A stretch of DNA of 64,000 nucleotides from Pseudoselenomonas ruminantium (GCA_902781305.1 CACZIV010000013.1:1-64000); one strand, 5' to 3'; shown: positions 53,113 through 62,630, counted from the first letter of the stretch. A program made the numbers and translations. The notes: generated by a model from the sequence alone, not told the origin.

Positions 53113-55134
53113 TTATTTCTTCTTCCGCAGAACTACGGCACTACGGGCAGGAATGTAGATTTTGAGCCATTCCTTGCCGTCTTTTTCGTAGAGCGGGTCG
53201 AAATTGGTCTTGTGAATAACGCTGTCGTCAGCCAGCCCGTTGCCGCCGAATTCTTTGGCATCGGTGTTGAGCACGACTTCGTATTCTCCTTTGGGCACGA
53301 GGAAACCATAGTCCGGGAAGGACTGTGTCGGGGAGAAGTTGAAGACGAAGACGAGGTCGCCACGGCTGTAGGCGAGAACCTGGTCGCCGTCGTTGTGCCA
53401 GATTTCGACAACCGGCTGCTTCTGAATGTTTTTGACCGTCTTGAGGGTGGCGAGCATTTCCCGGTCGAAGTCGCCAAGATAATGATAGCAGAGCTTTTGG
53501 TCATCGACAAGGTGCCACTGACGGCGGGCATATTTGTAGCTCCAGCCGTTGCCTTCACGCGGGAAATCAATCCATTCGGGATGGCCGAATTCGTTGCCCA
53601 TGAAGTTCAGGTAGCCGCCATTAATCGTGGAGGCCGTGACCAGACGAATCATCTTATGCAGGGCAATGCCGCGGTCAACCATGCCGTTGCGGTTGTCCTT
53701 GGAGAAATGCCAGTACATATCGGCATCAATCAGGCGGAAGATGATGGTCTTGTCGCCTACGAGTGCCTGGTCATGGCTTTCCGCATAGGAGATGGTCTTT
53801 TCATCGGCGCGGCGGTTGGTCATTTCCCAGAAAATGCTGGACGGATGCCAATCTTCGTCCTTCTTTTCCTTGATGGTCTTAATCCAGTAATCCGGCACGT
53901 TCATGGCCAGGCGGTAGTCAAAGCCATAGCCGCCATCCTCGAATTTTGCTGCTAGCCCCGGCATGCCGCTGACATCCTCCGCGATGGTGATGGCATGGGG
54001 CTTGATTTCGTGAATGAGTTTGTTGGCCAGCGTCAGATAGCAGATGGCGTTGTCGTCCTGATGGCCGTTGAAGTAGTCGCCATAGTTCATGAAGGCTTCG
54101 CCGAGTCCATGGCTGTAATAGAGCATGGAGGTGATGCCGTCAAAGCGGAAGCCATCGAAATGGAATTCTTCCAGCCAGTATTTGCAGTTGGACAGCAGGA
54201 AGTGCATAACATCATCCTTGCCGTAGTCAAAGCACAGGCTGTCCCAGGCCGGATGTTCGTGACGGTCGCCGGGATAGAAGAACTGATTGGGGTCGCCGCA
54301 GAGGTTGCCGAGGCCTTCCACTTCGTTCTTGACCGCATGGCTGTGGACGATATCCATGATGACCGCCAAACCCATCTTGTGGGCGGTGTCGATGAGTTCC
54401 TTCAAATCTTCCGGCGTGCCGCAGCGGCTGCTCGGGGCGAAGAAGGAGCTGACATGGTAGCCAAAGCTGCCATAATACGGATGTTCCTGAATGGCCATAA
54501 TCTGAATGCAGTTGTAGCCGTCCTTTTTGACCCGCGGCAGGATATTCTTGGTAAATTCCTTATAGGTACCGACCTTTTCTGCATCCTGTGCCATGCCGAC
54601 ATGGCATTCATAGATGAGGAGCGGTGCGGTAGTGGGCTTGAATTTGGCATCGTGCCAGGTATGTTTCGTGCGCGGATTCCAAACCTGCGCAGAGAAAATC
54701 TTGGTTTCTTCGTCCTGTACTACGCGCGTAGCCCAGGCAGGAATGCGTTCCCCTTCGCCGCCGCGCCAATGGACTTTCATTTTATACAGGTCTTTGTGTT
54801 TGATTTTGCCTGCGGGAATATTAAGCTCCCAATCGCCAGTACCCGGAATGTGATGGCAGCGGAATTCTTCCTTTTCCTGCCAGTCGCTGAAATCACCAAT
54901 CAGGTAAATGTCCAGCGCATTCGGGGCCCATTCACGGAACACCCAGCCGCGTCCCTGTTTGTGCAGGCCGTAATAAAGGTGTCCAGTAGCAAAATCCGAG
55001 AGTTTCTTTTTGCCGTTTTGCGTGAGCTGATTGATTTTCCAAACCGCATGTTCGTGGCGTCCGCGGATTGCGTCCTCATAGGGTGCCAGCCATTCATCGT
55101 TGGCGATAATCCCCAGCTTTTTGTTATTAGCCAT
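53113..55134 (-). CDS. glgB: 1,4-alpha-glucan branching enzyme, GH13_8 (eukaryote-like) type
   Basis: 673-residue glycogen-branching enzyme. An N-terminal CBM48 domain (about 60-150, HLYYGLHKQGRGWVFREWAPNALDIYLIGDFSDW) precedes the GH13 barrel: VIMDIVHSHAVKN, FHFDGFRFDGITSMLYYSHG with the nucleophile Asp, ITIAEDVSGMPGLA with the acid/base Glu, and SYAESHDQALVGDKT. The wording of these motifs is that of the plant/animal branching enzymes (GH13_8), not the usual bacterial GH13_9. No other glycogen gene is nearby. It diverges from the MATE gene. Confidence 0.9.
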   Translation of the reverse strand: MANNKKLGIIANDEWLAPYEDAIRGRHEHAVWKINQLTQNGKKKLSDFATGHLYYGLHKQGRGWVFREWAPNALDIYLIGDFSDWQEKEEFRCHHIPGTGDWELNIPAGKIKHKDLYKMKVHWRGGEGERIPAWATRVVQDEETKIFSAQVWNPRTKHTWHDAKFKPTTAPLLIYECHVGMAQDAEKVGTYKEFTKNILPRVKKDGYNCIQIMAIQEHPYYGSFGYHVSSFFAPSSRCGTPEDLKELIDTAHKMGLAVIMDIVHSHAVKNEVEGLGNLCGDPNQFFYPGDRHEHPAWDSLCFDYGKDDVMHFLLSNCKYWLEEFHFDGFRFDGITSMLYYSHGLGEAFMNYGDYFNGHQDDNAICYLTLANKLIHEIKPHAITIAEDVSGMPGLAAKFEDGGYGFDYRLAMNVPDYWIKTIKEKKDEDWHPSSIFWEMTNRRADEKTISYAESHDQALVGDKTIIFRLIDADMYWHFSKDNRNGMVDRGIALHKMIRLVTASTINGGYLNFMGNEFGHPEWIDFPREGNGWSYKYARRQWHLVDDQKLCYHYLGDFDREMLATLKTVKNIQKQPVVEIWHNDGDQVLAYSRGDLVFVFNFSPTQSFPDYGFLVPKGEYEVVLNTDAKEFGGNGLADDSVIHKTNFDPLYEKDGKEWLKIYIPARSAVVLRKKK

Positions 55135-55293
55135 AATTCATACCACTGCGGCCTGACCCGCAGTGACTATCCCCCTATCTGAAATAAAGATAATAAAAAG
55201 CTACTTAAACATTATAACATAAATTTTCATAAAAATGACGGAAAGGGAAATATTATTGCCATAAAGACAAATTGCGGTTTAGGACATTTTGCC

Positions 55294-55322
55294 TTGCAAT
55301 ATAAGCCGGATTCGGCTAAAAT
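55294..55322 (+). promoter_or_regulatory. Promoter and possible operator of the MATE gene
   Basis: TTGCAA (55294-55299), 17-bp spacer, TAAAAT (55317-55322). The spacer holds the dyad AGCCG-GATT-CGGCT (55304-55317), a position typical for a repressor or MerR-type activator. Confidence 0.5.
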
Positions 55323-55382
55323 AACTGGATATCTGTCTTCTGCATTGGTGTGAGGACGGATTTTTTCTTGAAGGAGTATTTT

Positions 55383-56789
55383 ATGCGGAAAAATCTTTTG
55401 GGGCGCATCCGCAAGGGTGAACCTTTTACTTTTGGGGAACTTTTGCTGCTGACCTGGCAGCTCAGTGTGCCCGCGATTATGGCGAAAATCACCACGGTGA
55501 TGATGCAGTATATTGATGCCTCGATGGTGGGCATGATTGGTGCCGGTGCGGCGGCCTCTATCGGCTTGGTCAATTCCACGACATGGCTTATCGGCGGGAT
55601 ATGCTTTGCCATGTCCATGGGCTATACCATTCAGCTGGCGCAGGCCATTGGTGCCGGGGAAGACCTGAAGGCACGCAGTCTTGTGCGGCATGGCCTGTGG
55701 GCGGTGCTGATTTTCAGTCTGGTCATGGGGGGCGGCAGTGCTGCCCTTAGTGGATGGCTGCCATACTTTTTGGGCGGGACGGCGGATATTGCCGGCGATG
55801 CTTCACTTTATCTGGGGATTTATGCCTTGGGGCTGCCCCTGCTTGTGGTAAATTTTGCCGCCGCTTCCATGCTGCAGGCCAGCGGCAATATGAAGGTGCC
55901 CAGTTTGCTCAGCGTTTTGATGTGCGTGCTCGATGTCCTCTTTAATGCTCTGCTGATTTTCCCTTCCCGTGTGGTGGAGTTTGGAGGGCTTTCCATATGG
56001 GTGCCCGGTGCCGATTGGGGCGTAGCCGGTGTGGCGTTTGGCTCGGTACTGGCAGAAGCCTGCTGTATGACCGCTATGCTCTATGTATTGCTGAAAAAAT
56101 CCCGACAGCTGCACTATCGGCGGGAACAGCTCGAACCCTGGCAGGGCGAATTGCGGCAGGCAACCTCCTTGGGTATTCCCATGGTGCTCGAACAGATTGT
56201 CATGGGCAGTGCTTATGTGGCCTTTACCTGCATTGTGGCACCGCTAGGGACGGTAGCGCTCGCGGCCAATTCCTTTGCCATCACGGCGGAAAGCCTTTGC
56301 TATATGCCCGGTATCGGCGTGTCCACAGCGGCGCAGACTTTGGTCGGACAGAGCGTGGGGGCAAAGCGCGCCAAACTTGCCCAGCGTTTTGGCTATGTCA
56401 GCGCCGGTCTCGGCATGGTGGTCATGATGGTCATGGGCGTGGTTATGTATATCCTCGCGCCGCAGATGATGGCCCTGCTGTCAGCAGACAGTGCGGTTAT
56501 CGCCGCGGGGACGGAAATTCTGCGCATCGAAGCCTGGGCAGAACCACTTTTTGCCGCCGGCATCATCGTCACGAGCATCTTCCGTGGTGCGGGCGAAACG
56601 AAATTGCCGACCATCTTGAACCTCGTAGCCATGTGGGGCATTCGCATTCCGCTGGCCATTTTCCTTGCTGTCGACTACGCCCTGCCCGGTGTATGGGCGG
56701 CGATGTGTGTCGAACTCTGCGCCAGAGGTATATTGTCGCTGGGCGTATTGATATGGCGTGGGGAAGGGCTGTATCAAAAAAAGTCTTAG
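55383..56789 (+). CDS. MATE-family efflux transporter
   Basis: 468-residue inner-membrane exporter with about 12 helices in two similar halves. The family blocks are QLSVPAIMAKITTVMMQYIDASMVG near the start, MSMGYTIQLAQAIGAGEDLKARSLV, SLGIPMVLEQIVMGSAY at the start of the second half, and GVSTAAQTLVGQSVGAKRAKLAQRFGY. MATE proteins use Na+ or H+ to expel drugs or metabolites; the substrate is unknown. The ATG follows GAAGGAG. Confidence 0.92.
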   Translation: MRKNLLGRIRKGEPFTFGELLLLTWQLSVPAIMAKITTVMMQYIDASMVGMIGAGAAASIGLVNSTTWLIGGICFAMSMGYTIQLAQAIGAGEDLKARSLVRHGLWAVLIFSLVMGGGSAALSGWLPYFLGGTADIAGDASLYLGIYALGLPLLVVNFAAASMLQASGNMKVPSLLSVLMCVLDVLFNALLIFPSRVVEFGGLSIWVPGADWGVAGVAFGSVLAEACCMTAMLYVLLKKSRQLHYRREQLEPWQGELRQATSLGIPMVLEQIVMGSAYVAFTCIVAPLGTVALAANSFAITAESLCYMPGIGVSTAAQTLVGQSVGAKRAKLAQRFGYVSAGLGMVVMMVMGVVMYILAPQMMALLSADSAVIAAGTEILRIEAWAEPLFAAGIIVTSIFRGAGETKLPTILNLVAMWGIRIPLAIFLAVDYALPGVWAAMCVELCARGILSLGVLIWRGEGLYQKKS

Positions 56790-56870
56790 CATTTTCCTAG
56801 TGGCTAGCAGGTTTTTGCTTTTCGGCATTGAATATAGATGTAGGGATAATGCAAGAGGGAGGGAGAGCGG

Positions 56871-58505
56871 ATGCATTCGATACGGGCAAAATTCATTTTA
56901 CTGACGTTAAGTGCGATTATTGCAGCGTTAAGTGTTGCTACCTATATCGGCGTTTATTCCATTAAAACCTTGGGCAAAAGCGATGCGGACCAGATGCTTC
57001 ACCTGAAATGCACAACCGGCGCAATGAATTTGGAGACTTATTTTAATAGCGTAGAGCGCTCGGTAGAAACGGTCGCCGCCATAATACAGGATAACCTCGA
57101 AATGATGCCCCCTGAACAGCTGGGGGATGAGGTCGAAAGCGTGCGTCGTCTGTTCGGTAAAATGGCGCATAACACCAATGGTGTCCTCACCTATTATTTC
57201 CGCATTGACCCGGAATTTTCGAAAGACCATCCGGGCTTTTGGTATATCAAGGAAAATGGCAAGGATTTTCAGGAACACGAAGTAACGGATATCACCCAAT
57301 ATGATACCAACGACACATCCGCGATAGGCTGGTTTACGATTCCGAAAATCGAGAAAAAAGGCGTATGGCTGCCACCTTATCATACCGAAAATTGGGGGGC
57401 CTGGGTCATTTCCTACAACGTCCCCGTTTACCGTCAGGGGCAATTTGTCGGCATAGTGGGAATAGAAATCGATTATAAAACCTTAGCCCATGAGGTGGAA
57501 AAAATCAAGCTCTTTGAAAATGGTTATGCATTTCTCCTCAATGAATATTCCCATGTCATTTACCATCCGCAGTTGGATTCCACTTTGCAGTATGGGGAAA
57601 AAGTAGCCATAGATTCTCCGGATAGGATCAAGGGCGACCAGCATGTACAATATCATTTCAATGGCATCAAGAAGGAGGCTGTCTGGATGCCGCTGAGCAA
57701 TGGGATGCGGCTCTATGTGACGGTACCCTTTGGGGAAATCAACAGCGTGTGGCAGGGACTGATTTCACGCACGTTATTCTTTTCCCTTATCATTCTGCTG
57801 CTGTCAAGTTTCGTGATGATGCGTTTTGCCGACCGTATCACTCAGCCGCTTCATCGGCTGACCAACGCAGCCCGGCAGGTTGCTGACAGAAATTATGATG
57901 TTGTTTTGGATGATACGGATGATGATGAAATCGGTATGCTCACCCGAACCTTCAAGGGCCTGATAGAGAATACCAAGACGAATATCGATACCCTCAATCG
58001 AAAGGTCTATATTGATGCGCTGACTGCTGTGCGGAATAAAGCAGGCTATGGCGCTTATATGCAAAAAATACAGGATTTGCTGGACAATTCTGCCCAAAAG
58101 CCTGAGTTTGCCATTGGTGTTTTCGACTGTGATAACCTTAAATACATCAATGACTTTTACGGTCATGACAAGGGCGATATCTACATCAAAAAAGCCAGCC
58201 AGTTAATCTGCCGCACCTTCCAGCACAGCCCTGTATTTCGCATTGGCGGTGATGAATTTGCCGTCATTCTGGAAAATGACGATTTCCGTAATCGGGAAAA
58301 GCTCTTTGCCCAGTTCCGCAAAGAGCGCGCAAAAATACGCGCCTCGGCTGAACACGAGTGGGAACAGGCGAATATATCCATGGGGGCTGCCGTGTACGAC
58401 CCCGAAACTGACCCCGCCGTAATCGACGTTGCCCGGCGGGCGGATAAGGCCATGTATGAAAATAAACGGCTGCGGAAAGAAAATCAGCAGGCAAGAATAA
58501 AATAG
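56871..58505 (+). CDS. Membrane diguanylate cyclase with dCache-type sensor
   Basis: 544-residue c-di-GMP synthase. A membrane helix (about 8-30), an extracytoplasmic Cache domain (about 40-290, with FWYIKENGKDF and WVISYNVPVYRQGQFVGIVGIEIDYKTL), a second helix (about 300-320), HAMP (325-375) and a GGDEF domain (about 385-540) follow in order. The active site is intact (FRIGGDEFAVIL). The RxxD inhibitory site that normally precedes it is missing (the region reads FQHSPVF), so product inhibition is probably absent. The ligand is unknown. Confidence 0.93.
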   Translation: MHSIRAKFILLTLSAIIAALSVATYIGVYSIKTLGKSDADQMLHLKCTTGAMNLETYFNSVERSVETVAAIIQDNLEMMPPEQLGDEVESVRRLFGKMAHNTNGVLTYYFRIDPEFSKDHPGFWYIKENGKDFQEHEVTDITQYDTNDTSAIGWFTIPKIEKKGVWLPPYHTENWGAWVISYNVPVYRQGQFVGIVGIEIDYKTLAHEVEKIKLFENGYAFLLNEYSHVIYHPQLDSTLQYGEKVAIDSPDRIKGDQHVQYHFNGIKKEAVWMPLSNGMRLYVTVPFGEINSVWQGLISRTLFFSLIILLLSSFVMMRFADRITQPLHRLTNAARQVADRNYDVVLDDTDDDEIGMLTRTFKGLIENTKTNIDTLNRKVYIDALTAVRNKAGYGAYMQKIQDLLDNSAQKPEFAIGVFDCDNLKYINDFYGHDKGDIYIKKASQLICRTFQHSPVFRIGGDEFAVILENDDFRNREKLFAQFRKERAKIRASAEHEWEQANISMGAAVYDPETDPAVIDVARRADKAMYENKRLRKENQQARIK

Positions 58506-58512
58506 TAAAAAA

Positions 58513-58562
58513 GGGCGGAAGCTTGACGAGTCAATCTTGACCGGTCAAGCTTCCGCCTTTTG
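58513..58562 (+). terminator. Terminator after the diguanylate cyclase gene
   Basis: GGCGGAAGCTTGAC pairs with GTCAAGCTTCCGCC over 14 bp, followed by TTTTG. The loop contains two further small dyads (TTGAC-GA-GTCAA and TTGACCGGTCAA) that could pair alternatively. Confidence 0.88.
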
Positions 58563-58606
58563 TCGTGAAATTTCAAGCACAAGTCCGCAAAAATAAATAG
58601 AGAATT

Positions 58607-58636
58607 TTGCCTTGCCCCGTCCTTTTATGGTAAAAT
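58607..58636 (+). promoter_or_regulatory. Promoter of the ftsEX operon
   Basis: TTGCCT (58607-58612), 18-bp spacer, TAAAAT (58631-58636), about 38 bp before the ftsE start. Confidence 0.5.
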
Positions 58637-58674
58637 AAGGGTTAGTCTATTTAAGAGCAGGAGGATTTTTCCTA

Positions 58675-59361
58675 ATGATACAAATGCGGGAGGTCAGCAA
58701 GACCTATGATACTGGCGTGGTAGCCCTGAACCATGTCAACGTAGATATCAAGAAGGGCGAATTTGTATTCGTAGTGGGGCCCAGCGGTGCGGGCAAGTCC
58801 ACGTTTATCAAGATGTTATTCCGGGAGGAATTGCCTACAGAGGGCAAGCTTTTGGTGAACGGGCATGATGTGGTGCATATGGAGCGCTCGGAGGTTCCGT
58901 ATCTGCGCCGCGAGTTGGGGGTAATCTTTCAGGATTACCGCCTGCTGCCCGACAAGACGGTGTTTGAAAACGTGGCGTTTGCTCTGCAGGTAATTGAAGC
59001 ACCCCGCCGCACGATGCAGCGCAGTGTAAATTCGGTGCTGGACGTAGTAGGTCTGCGGGATAAGTACCGCAGTTTCCCTTCGCAGCTTTCCGGCGGCGAA
59101 CAGCAACGTGTGGCTATCGCGCGGGCGATTGTGAACAATCCGTCCATTGTGATTGCCGACGAACCCACAGGCAACCTTGACCCGGAAACGAGCTGGGATA
59201 TCATGGACATTTTCCGCCGCATCAACAAGGCGGGCACGACCATCGTCATGGCAACCCATGACCGCAACATTGTGGATACCATGAAACGGCGGGTTATTGC
59301 CATCGAAGACGGGCGCATTGTCCGTGACCAGCAGCGGGGAGGATATGGTTATGAAGCTTAG
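58675..59361 (+). CDS. ftsE: Cell-division ATPase FtsE
   Basis: 228-residue ABC ATPase that works with FtsX to control septal peptidoglycan hydrolysis. Walker A is GPSGAGKST, the Q-loop VIFQDYRLLPDKTVFENVAFAL (the DYRLL wording is typical of FtsE), the signature LSGGEQQRVAIARAI, Walker B IVIADEPTGNLDPETSW and the switch MATHDRN. AGGAGG precedes the ATG. The start of ftsX lies inside its last codons. Confidence 0.96.
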   Translation: MIQMREVSKTYDTGVVALNHVNVDIKKGEFVFVVGPSGAGKSTFIKMLFREELPTEGKLLVNGHDVVHMERSEVPYLRRELGVIFQDYRLLPDKTVFENVAFALQVIEAPRRTMQRSVNSVLDVVGLRDKYRSFPSQLSGGEQQRVAIARAIVNNPSIVIADEPTGNLDPETSWDIMDIFRRINKAGTTIVMATHDRNIVDTMKRRVIAIEDGRIVRDQQRGGYGYEA

Positions 59362-60238
59362 AACAGGTGAATATTTTATTCAGGAGGTATTCCGTTCCCT
59401 GCGGCGCAACAACTGGATGTCCTTTGCCTCGATTGGCACAGTGGCGGTATCGCTGTTCGTGCTGGGCGTGTTTTTGATTCTGGTCTTGAACATGAACCGC
59501 ATGGCATCCATGCTCGAATCACAGGTGCAGATCAGCGTATACCTGCAGGATGATGTGAAAAAAAGTGACCGCATTGACCTGCAAAGCGATATCGAAAAAA
59601 TGCAGGGCATTGATACTGTAAAGTTCGTGGATAAGGACGCGGCCAAGGAACGCCTGTCCGAGCGTTTGGGCGACCAGAAATACCTTTTGGATGCGCTGGG
59701 CGACAAGAATCCGCTGCCGGATTCCTTTGAAGTGACGGTGAAAACACCGGAAATGGTGGAAACGGCCGCCAAGGCGATTGAGCGCATGGAAGGCGTGGAG
59801 TCAGCCAAGTATGGGCAGGATGTGGTGGAACATCTCTTTGATATCACGCGTCTGATGCGTATTTTCGGTCTGGTGCTTATGTTGCTGCTGGCCGGGGCCA
59901 CGATTTTCATTATCTCGAATACCATCCGGCTGACGGTCTTTGCGCGGCGCAAGGAAATCGCCATCATGAAGTATGTAGGCGCGACGGATTGGTTTATCCG
60001 CTGGCCGTTCCTGATGGAAGGCATTGTGCTGGGCTGTATCGGCGGCATTTTGTCGGCCATTGCCCTGCGCAGTTTCTATGCGGCAATGGCGGCAAAGATT
60101 TATAATACACTGGCGTTTTTCCCGCTGATGCCGCAGTATCCCTTTATGAATTATGTGACGGCAGCCATCATCCTTTCGGGGATGTTGATTGGTGCCATTG
60201 GTTCTGCATTCTCGCTGAAACGGTTCCTTGAGGTTTGA
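59351..60238 (+). CDS. ftsX: Cell-division permease-like protein FtsX
   Basis: 295-residue partner of FtsE with four membrane helices: one at about 25-47, an extracytoplasmic domain (50-170, with QISVYLQDDVKKSD), and three near 175-195, 225-250 and 265-285. The motif FARRKEIAIMKYVGATDWFIRWPFLMEG is the conserved FtsX cytoplasmic loop. ATG 59351 is chosen for its spacing to GGGGAGG. It overlaps ftsE by 11 bp. FtsX passes ATPase-driven movement to an extracytoplasmic hydrolase activator, here probably the next gene. Confidence 0.95.
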   Translation: MKLRTGEYFIQEVFRSLRRNNWMSFASIGTVAVSLFVLGVFLILVLNMNRMASMLESQVQISVYLQDDVKKSDRIDLQSDIEKMQGIDTVKFVDKDAAKERLSERLGDQKYLLDALGDKNPLPDSFEVTVKTPEMVETAAKAIERMEGVESAKYGQDVVEHLFDITRLMRIFGLVLMLLLAGATIFIISNTIRLTVFARRKEIAIMKYVGATDWFIRWPFLMEGIVLGCIGGILSAIALRSFYAAMAAKIYNTLAFFPLMPQYPFMNYVTAAIILSGMLIGAIGSAFSLKRFLEV

Positions 60239-60239
60239 T

Positions 60240-61361
60240 ATGATGAAAAAATGGCAGACAATAACCGCTGCCACGCTGTCGGTAATCTTGACCGCCTCCA
60301 CGGCGTATGCTTCGCTGGAGGATGATAAGGCCGGTTACGACAAGAAGGCAGAGGACTTAAAGAGCAAGAGCAACGCCCTGCAGTCCAAAATTGAATCCCT
60401 GTCCGAGGAAAAGCGGCTGGTGGATGCAGAGGCAGATGAGGCGATTGCCGAGCACAAGACCTTGCGGGCGGCTTTGGATGAAACCTTGGAGCGCATGGAG
60501 AAAAATGAATCCCGTCTTAAAGAGGTGGAGGCCGATTACGAGAAAAAGAGCACGAAACTCGGCGCCCGCGTGCGCGATATCTATGTCAACGGGCAGATTT
60601 CCTATCTCGATGTGCTCTTTGGCGCCAAGGATTTTTCCGATTTGATGACGCGCATGGATTTGCTCAAAAAGGTCATCAAGCAGGATTATGATTTGGTGCA
60701 TTTGGTACTCGACGAAAAAGCGGAAATCGAAAGCACCCAAAAGAGCCTGGAAAAAGACCGTGCGGCCAAGGCCGAGCAGGAGCTAAAGGCGCGGCAGGCG
60801 CGGGAAATCATGGAGGAAAAGGTCCGCAAGCGCAAGGCCATCATTGACCAGATGAAAAGCGACAAGGCTACGATTGACCGCCAGTATGATGAAATGATGG
60901 CGGCCTCCAAGCAGATTGAAGATATGCTGCGGCGCAGCAGTATGGCGAATGCTCCAGCTGGGGCCACCGCCAGTGGCAATGGCTCCATGATTTGGCCTGT
61001 GGGCGGCACGATTACTTCGGAGTTTGGCTGGCGTACCCATCCGATTACGGGCACGCAGAAATACCACAGTGGCATTGATATTGGCGCCGATTACGGCACG
61101 CCGATTTCTGCCGCCGCCGCAGGTACGGTCGAATATGCGGGCTGGATTTCCGGCTATGGCAATACGGTAATCATCAATCACGGCGGTGGGGTGACCACGC
61201 TTTATGGACATAATCAATCGCTGGCGGCCTCTGTCGGTCAGCAGGTCAGTCAGGGGGAAACCATAGCTTATTGTGGTTCTACGGGCAACTCTACCGGTCC
61301 CCATTGTCATTTCGAGGTGCGTCAGAACGGCTCACCGGTGAGTCCTTATGGCTATCTCTGA
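60240..61361 (+). CDS. EnvC-like coiled-coil protein with M23 peptidase domain
   Basis: 373-residue secreted protein with a signal peptide (MMKKWQTITAATLSVILTASTAYA), a long coiled coil (about 25-225, E/K-rich) and a C-terminal LytM/M23 domain. The zinc ligands appear present: KYHSGIDIGADYG supplies His and Asp, and GPHCHFEV supplies HxH, so the domain may be an active endopeptidase rather than only an activator. The position right after ftsX, overlapping its end, indicates the FtsEX-controlled hydrolase. The start was placed at 60240; ATG 60243 is equivalent. Confidence 0.9.
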   Translation: MMKKWQTITAATLSVILTASTAYASLEDDKAGYDKKAEDLKSKSNALQSKIESLSEEKRLVDAEADEAIAEHKTLRAALDETLERMEKNESRLKEVEADYEKKSTKLGARVRDIYVNGQISYLDVLFGAKDFSDLMTRMDLLKKVIKQDYDLVHLVLDEKAEIESTQKSLEKDRAAKAEQELKARQAREIMEEKVRKRKAIIDQMKSDKATIDRQYDEMMAASKQIEDMLRRSSMANAPAGATASGNGSMIWPVGGTITSEFGWRTHPITGTQKYHSGIDIGADYGTPISAAAAGTVEYAGWISGYGNTVIINHGGGVTTLYGHNQSLAASVGQQVSQGETIAYCGSTGNSTGPHCHFEVRQNGSPVSPYGYL

Positions 61362-61385
61362 TAGCCGGTTAGAAGGTGAAATTGA

Positions 61386-62534
61386 TTGAGTAAGAAAAAA
61401 ATAGCCCTGATTGTCGTGGTGACGGCACTTTTTTCCAGTGTTCTGACCATTATGGGGCTGATGAAGTTATTGGGGCTGGGCGGTGAAAAGACCACGGACC
61501 TCTTGCGTTTCTTCGGCGTTATGCGCATGATTGAAACGCGCTACGTCACCAATGTGGACAGCAGTACGCTGATGGACGGTGCCATTGACGGCATGGTGAA
61601 ATCGCTGGGCGACCCCCATTCTATCTACATGAAGACCGCCATGTATAAGTCCCTCAAGGAGCATACGGCAGGGACTTTTGGCGGCATTGGCGTCACGATG
61701 GGCTTTAAGGACGACAAGGTCACGATTATGTCGGTGCTGGAAGGCACACCCGGCGAAAAAGTGGGACTTAAAGTCGGTGACGAAATCATGTCCGTAGACG
61801 GTACACCGGTGACGGAGTACCAGCCTGAGGAAGTGGCCCTCCATATCCGCGGCGAGGCAGGTACCGAAGTGAAGCTGATGATTCACCGCGCGGAGGAAGA
61901 AGACAAGGAATATGCCATTGAGCGCGATATGATTAAAGTGCCGTCGGCAAAAGGGAAACTCCTTGATGACAGCACGATGGGTTATATCCGCATTGCCTCG
62001 TTTGCCGAGAATACCGGCGATGAGTTTAAGGCCGAATACAATCGGCTTAAGGAGGCCGGCATGACCGGGCTTATCCTTGACCTGCGGCAGAATCCCGGCG
62101 GCCTTATCACGAGCTGCGTGGAAGTTGCCGATATGCTGGTGCCCAAGGGCAATGTGGTTTCTGTCGTACAGCGTGACGGCAGTCGTGAGGATTTTGATTC
62201 AACTTTGGAGGACAGCGGCCTGCCCCTTGTGGTGCTGATTGACGAAAACAGCGCTAGTGCCTCGGAAATTTTGGCCGGGGCTTTGCAGGACAGAGAAGCG
62301 GCAACCATTGTCGGCATGAAGTCCTACGGCAAAGGCTCGGTGCAGGTGGTTGTGCCCCTGTTCCATGAGGATGGCCTCAAGCTGACCATAGCCAAATATT
62401 ACACGCCCAGCGGCAAATGTATTGACGGCATCGGCATTGAACCGGATGTCGTGGTGAAACTGCCGGAGGATATGCACGAAGATACCCAGCTCAATATGGC
62501 AAAAGAGATATTGCAAAAAAAAGTTAACGAGTAA
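61386..62534 (+). CDS. C-terminal processing peptidase (S41, CtpA-like)
   Basis: 382-residue exported serine protease. One N-terminal helix (about 5-25), an S41 N-terminal helical part, a PDZ domain (about 90-165, GGIGVTMGFKDDKVTIMSVLEGTPGEKVGLKVGDEIMSVDG) and the protease core follow. The core has GLILDLRQNPGGL, the catalytic serine in ENSASASEILAGAL and the lysine in GMKSYGKGSVQ. The start is TTG, 24 bp after the EnvC-like gene. ctpA genes commonly close the ftsEX-envC cluster, where they probably control the amount of the hydrolase. Confidence 0.94.
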   Translation: MSKKKIALIVVVTALFSSVLTIMGLMKLLGLGGEKTTDLLRFFGVMRMIETRYVTNVDSSTLMDGAIDGMVKSLGDPHSIYMKTAMYKSLKEHTAGTFGGIGVTMGFKDDKVTIMSVLEGTPGEKVGLKVGDEIMSVDGTPVTEYQPEEVALHIRGEAGTEVKLMIHRAEEEDKEYAIERDMIKVPSAKGKLLDDSTMGYIRIASFAENTGDEFKAEYNRLKEAGMTGLILDLRQNPGGLITSCVEVADMLVPKGNVVSVVQRDGSREDFDSTLEDSGLPLVVLIDENSASASEILAGALQDREAATIVGMKSYGKGSVQVVVPLFHEDGLKLTIAKYYTPSGKCIDGIGIEPDVVVKLPEDMHEDTQLNMAKEILQKKVNE

Positions 62535-62540
62535 ATATAT

Positions 62541-62610
62541 TGTCGGAGATAATTTTCCTGGCATTGGACAAGCCTGTCGATGTGAAGAATGATTATCCCC
62601 GACTTTTTTG
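62541..62610 (+). terminator. Terminator after ctpA, resembling the hairpin repeats
   Basis: GTCGGAGATAAT pairs with ATTATCCCCGAC (one A.C mismatch) and is followed by TTTTTT. The loop contains GACAAGCCTGTC, as in the short hairpin repeats, so it may be a diverged member used as a terminator. Confidence 0.65.
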
Positions 62611-62630
62611 TGCTGCTTTGTTTGATATAT

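Noticed and set aside
53995..55182. A 395-codon + strand frame opposite glgB
   Set aside because: The - strand frame carries the complete branching-enzyme motifs; the + frame is only its complement.
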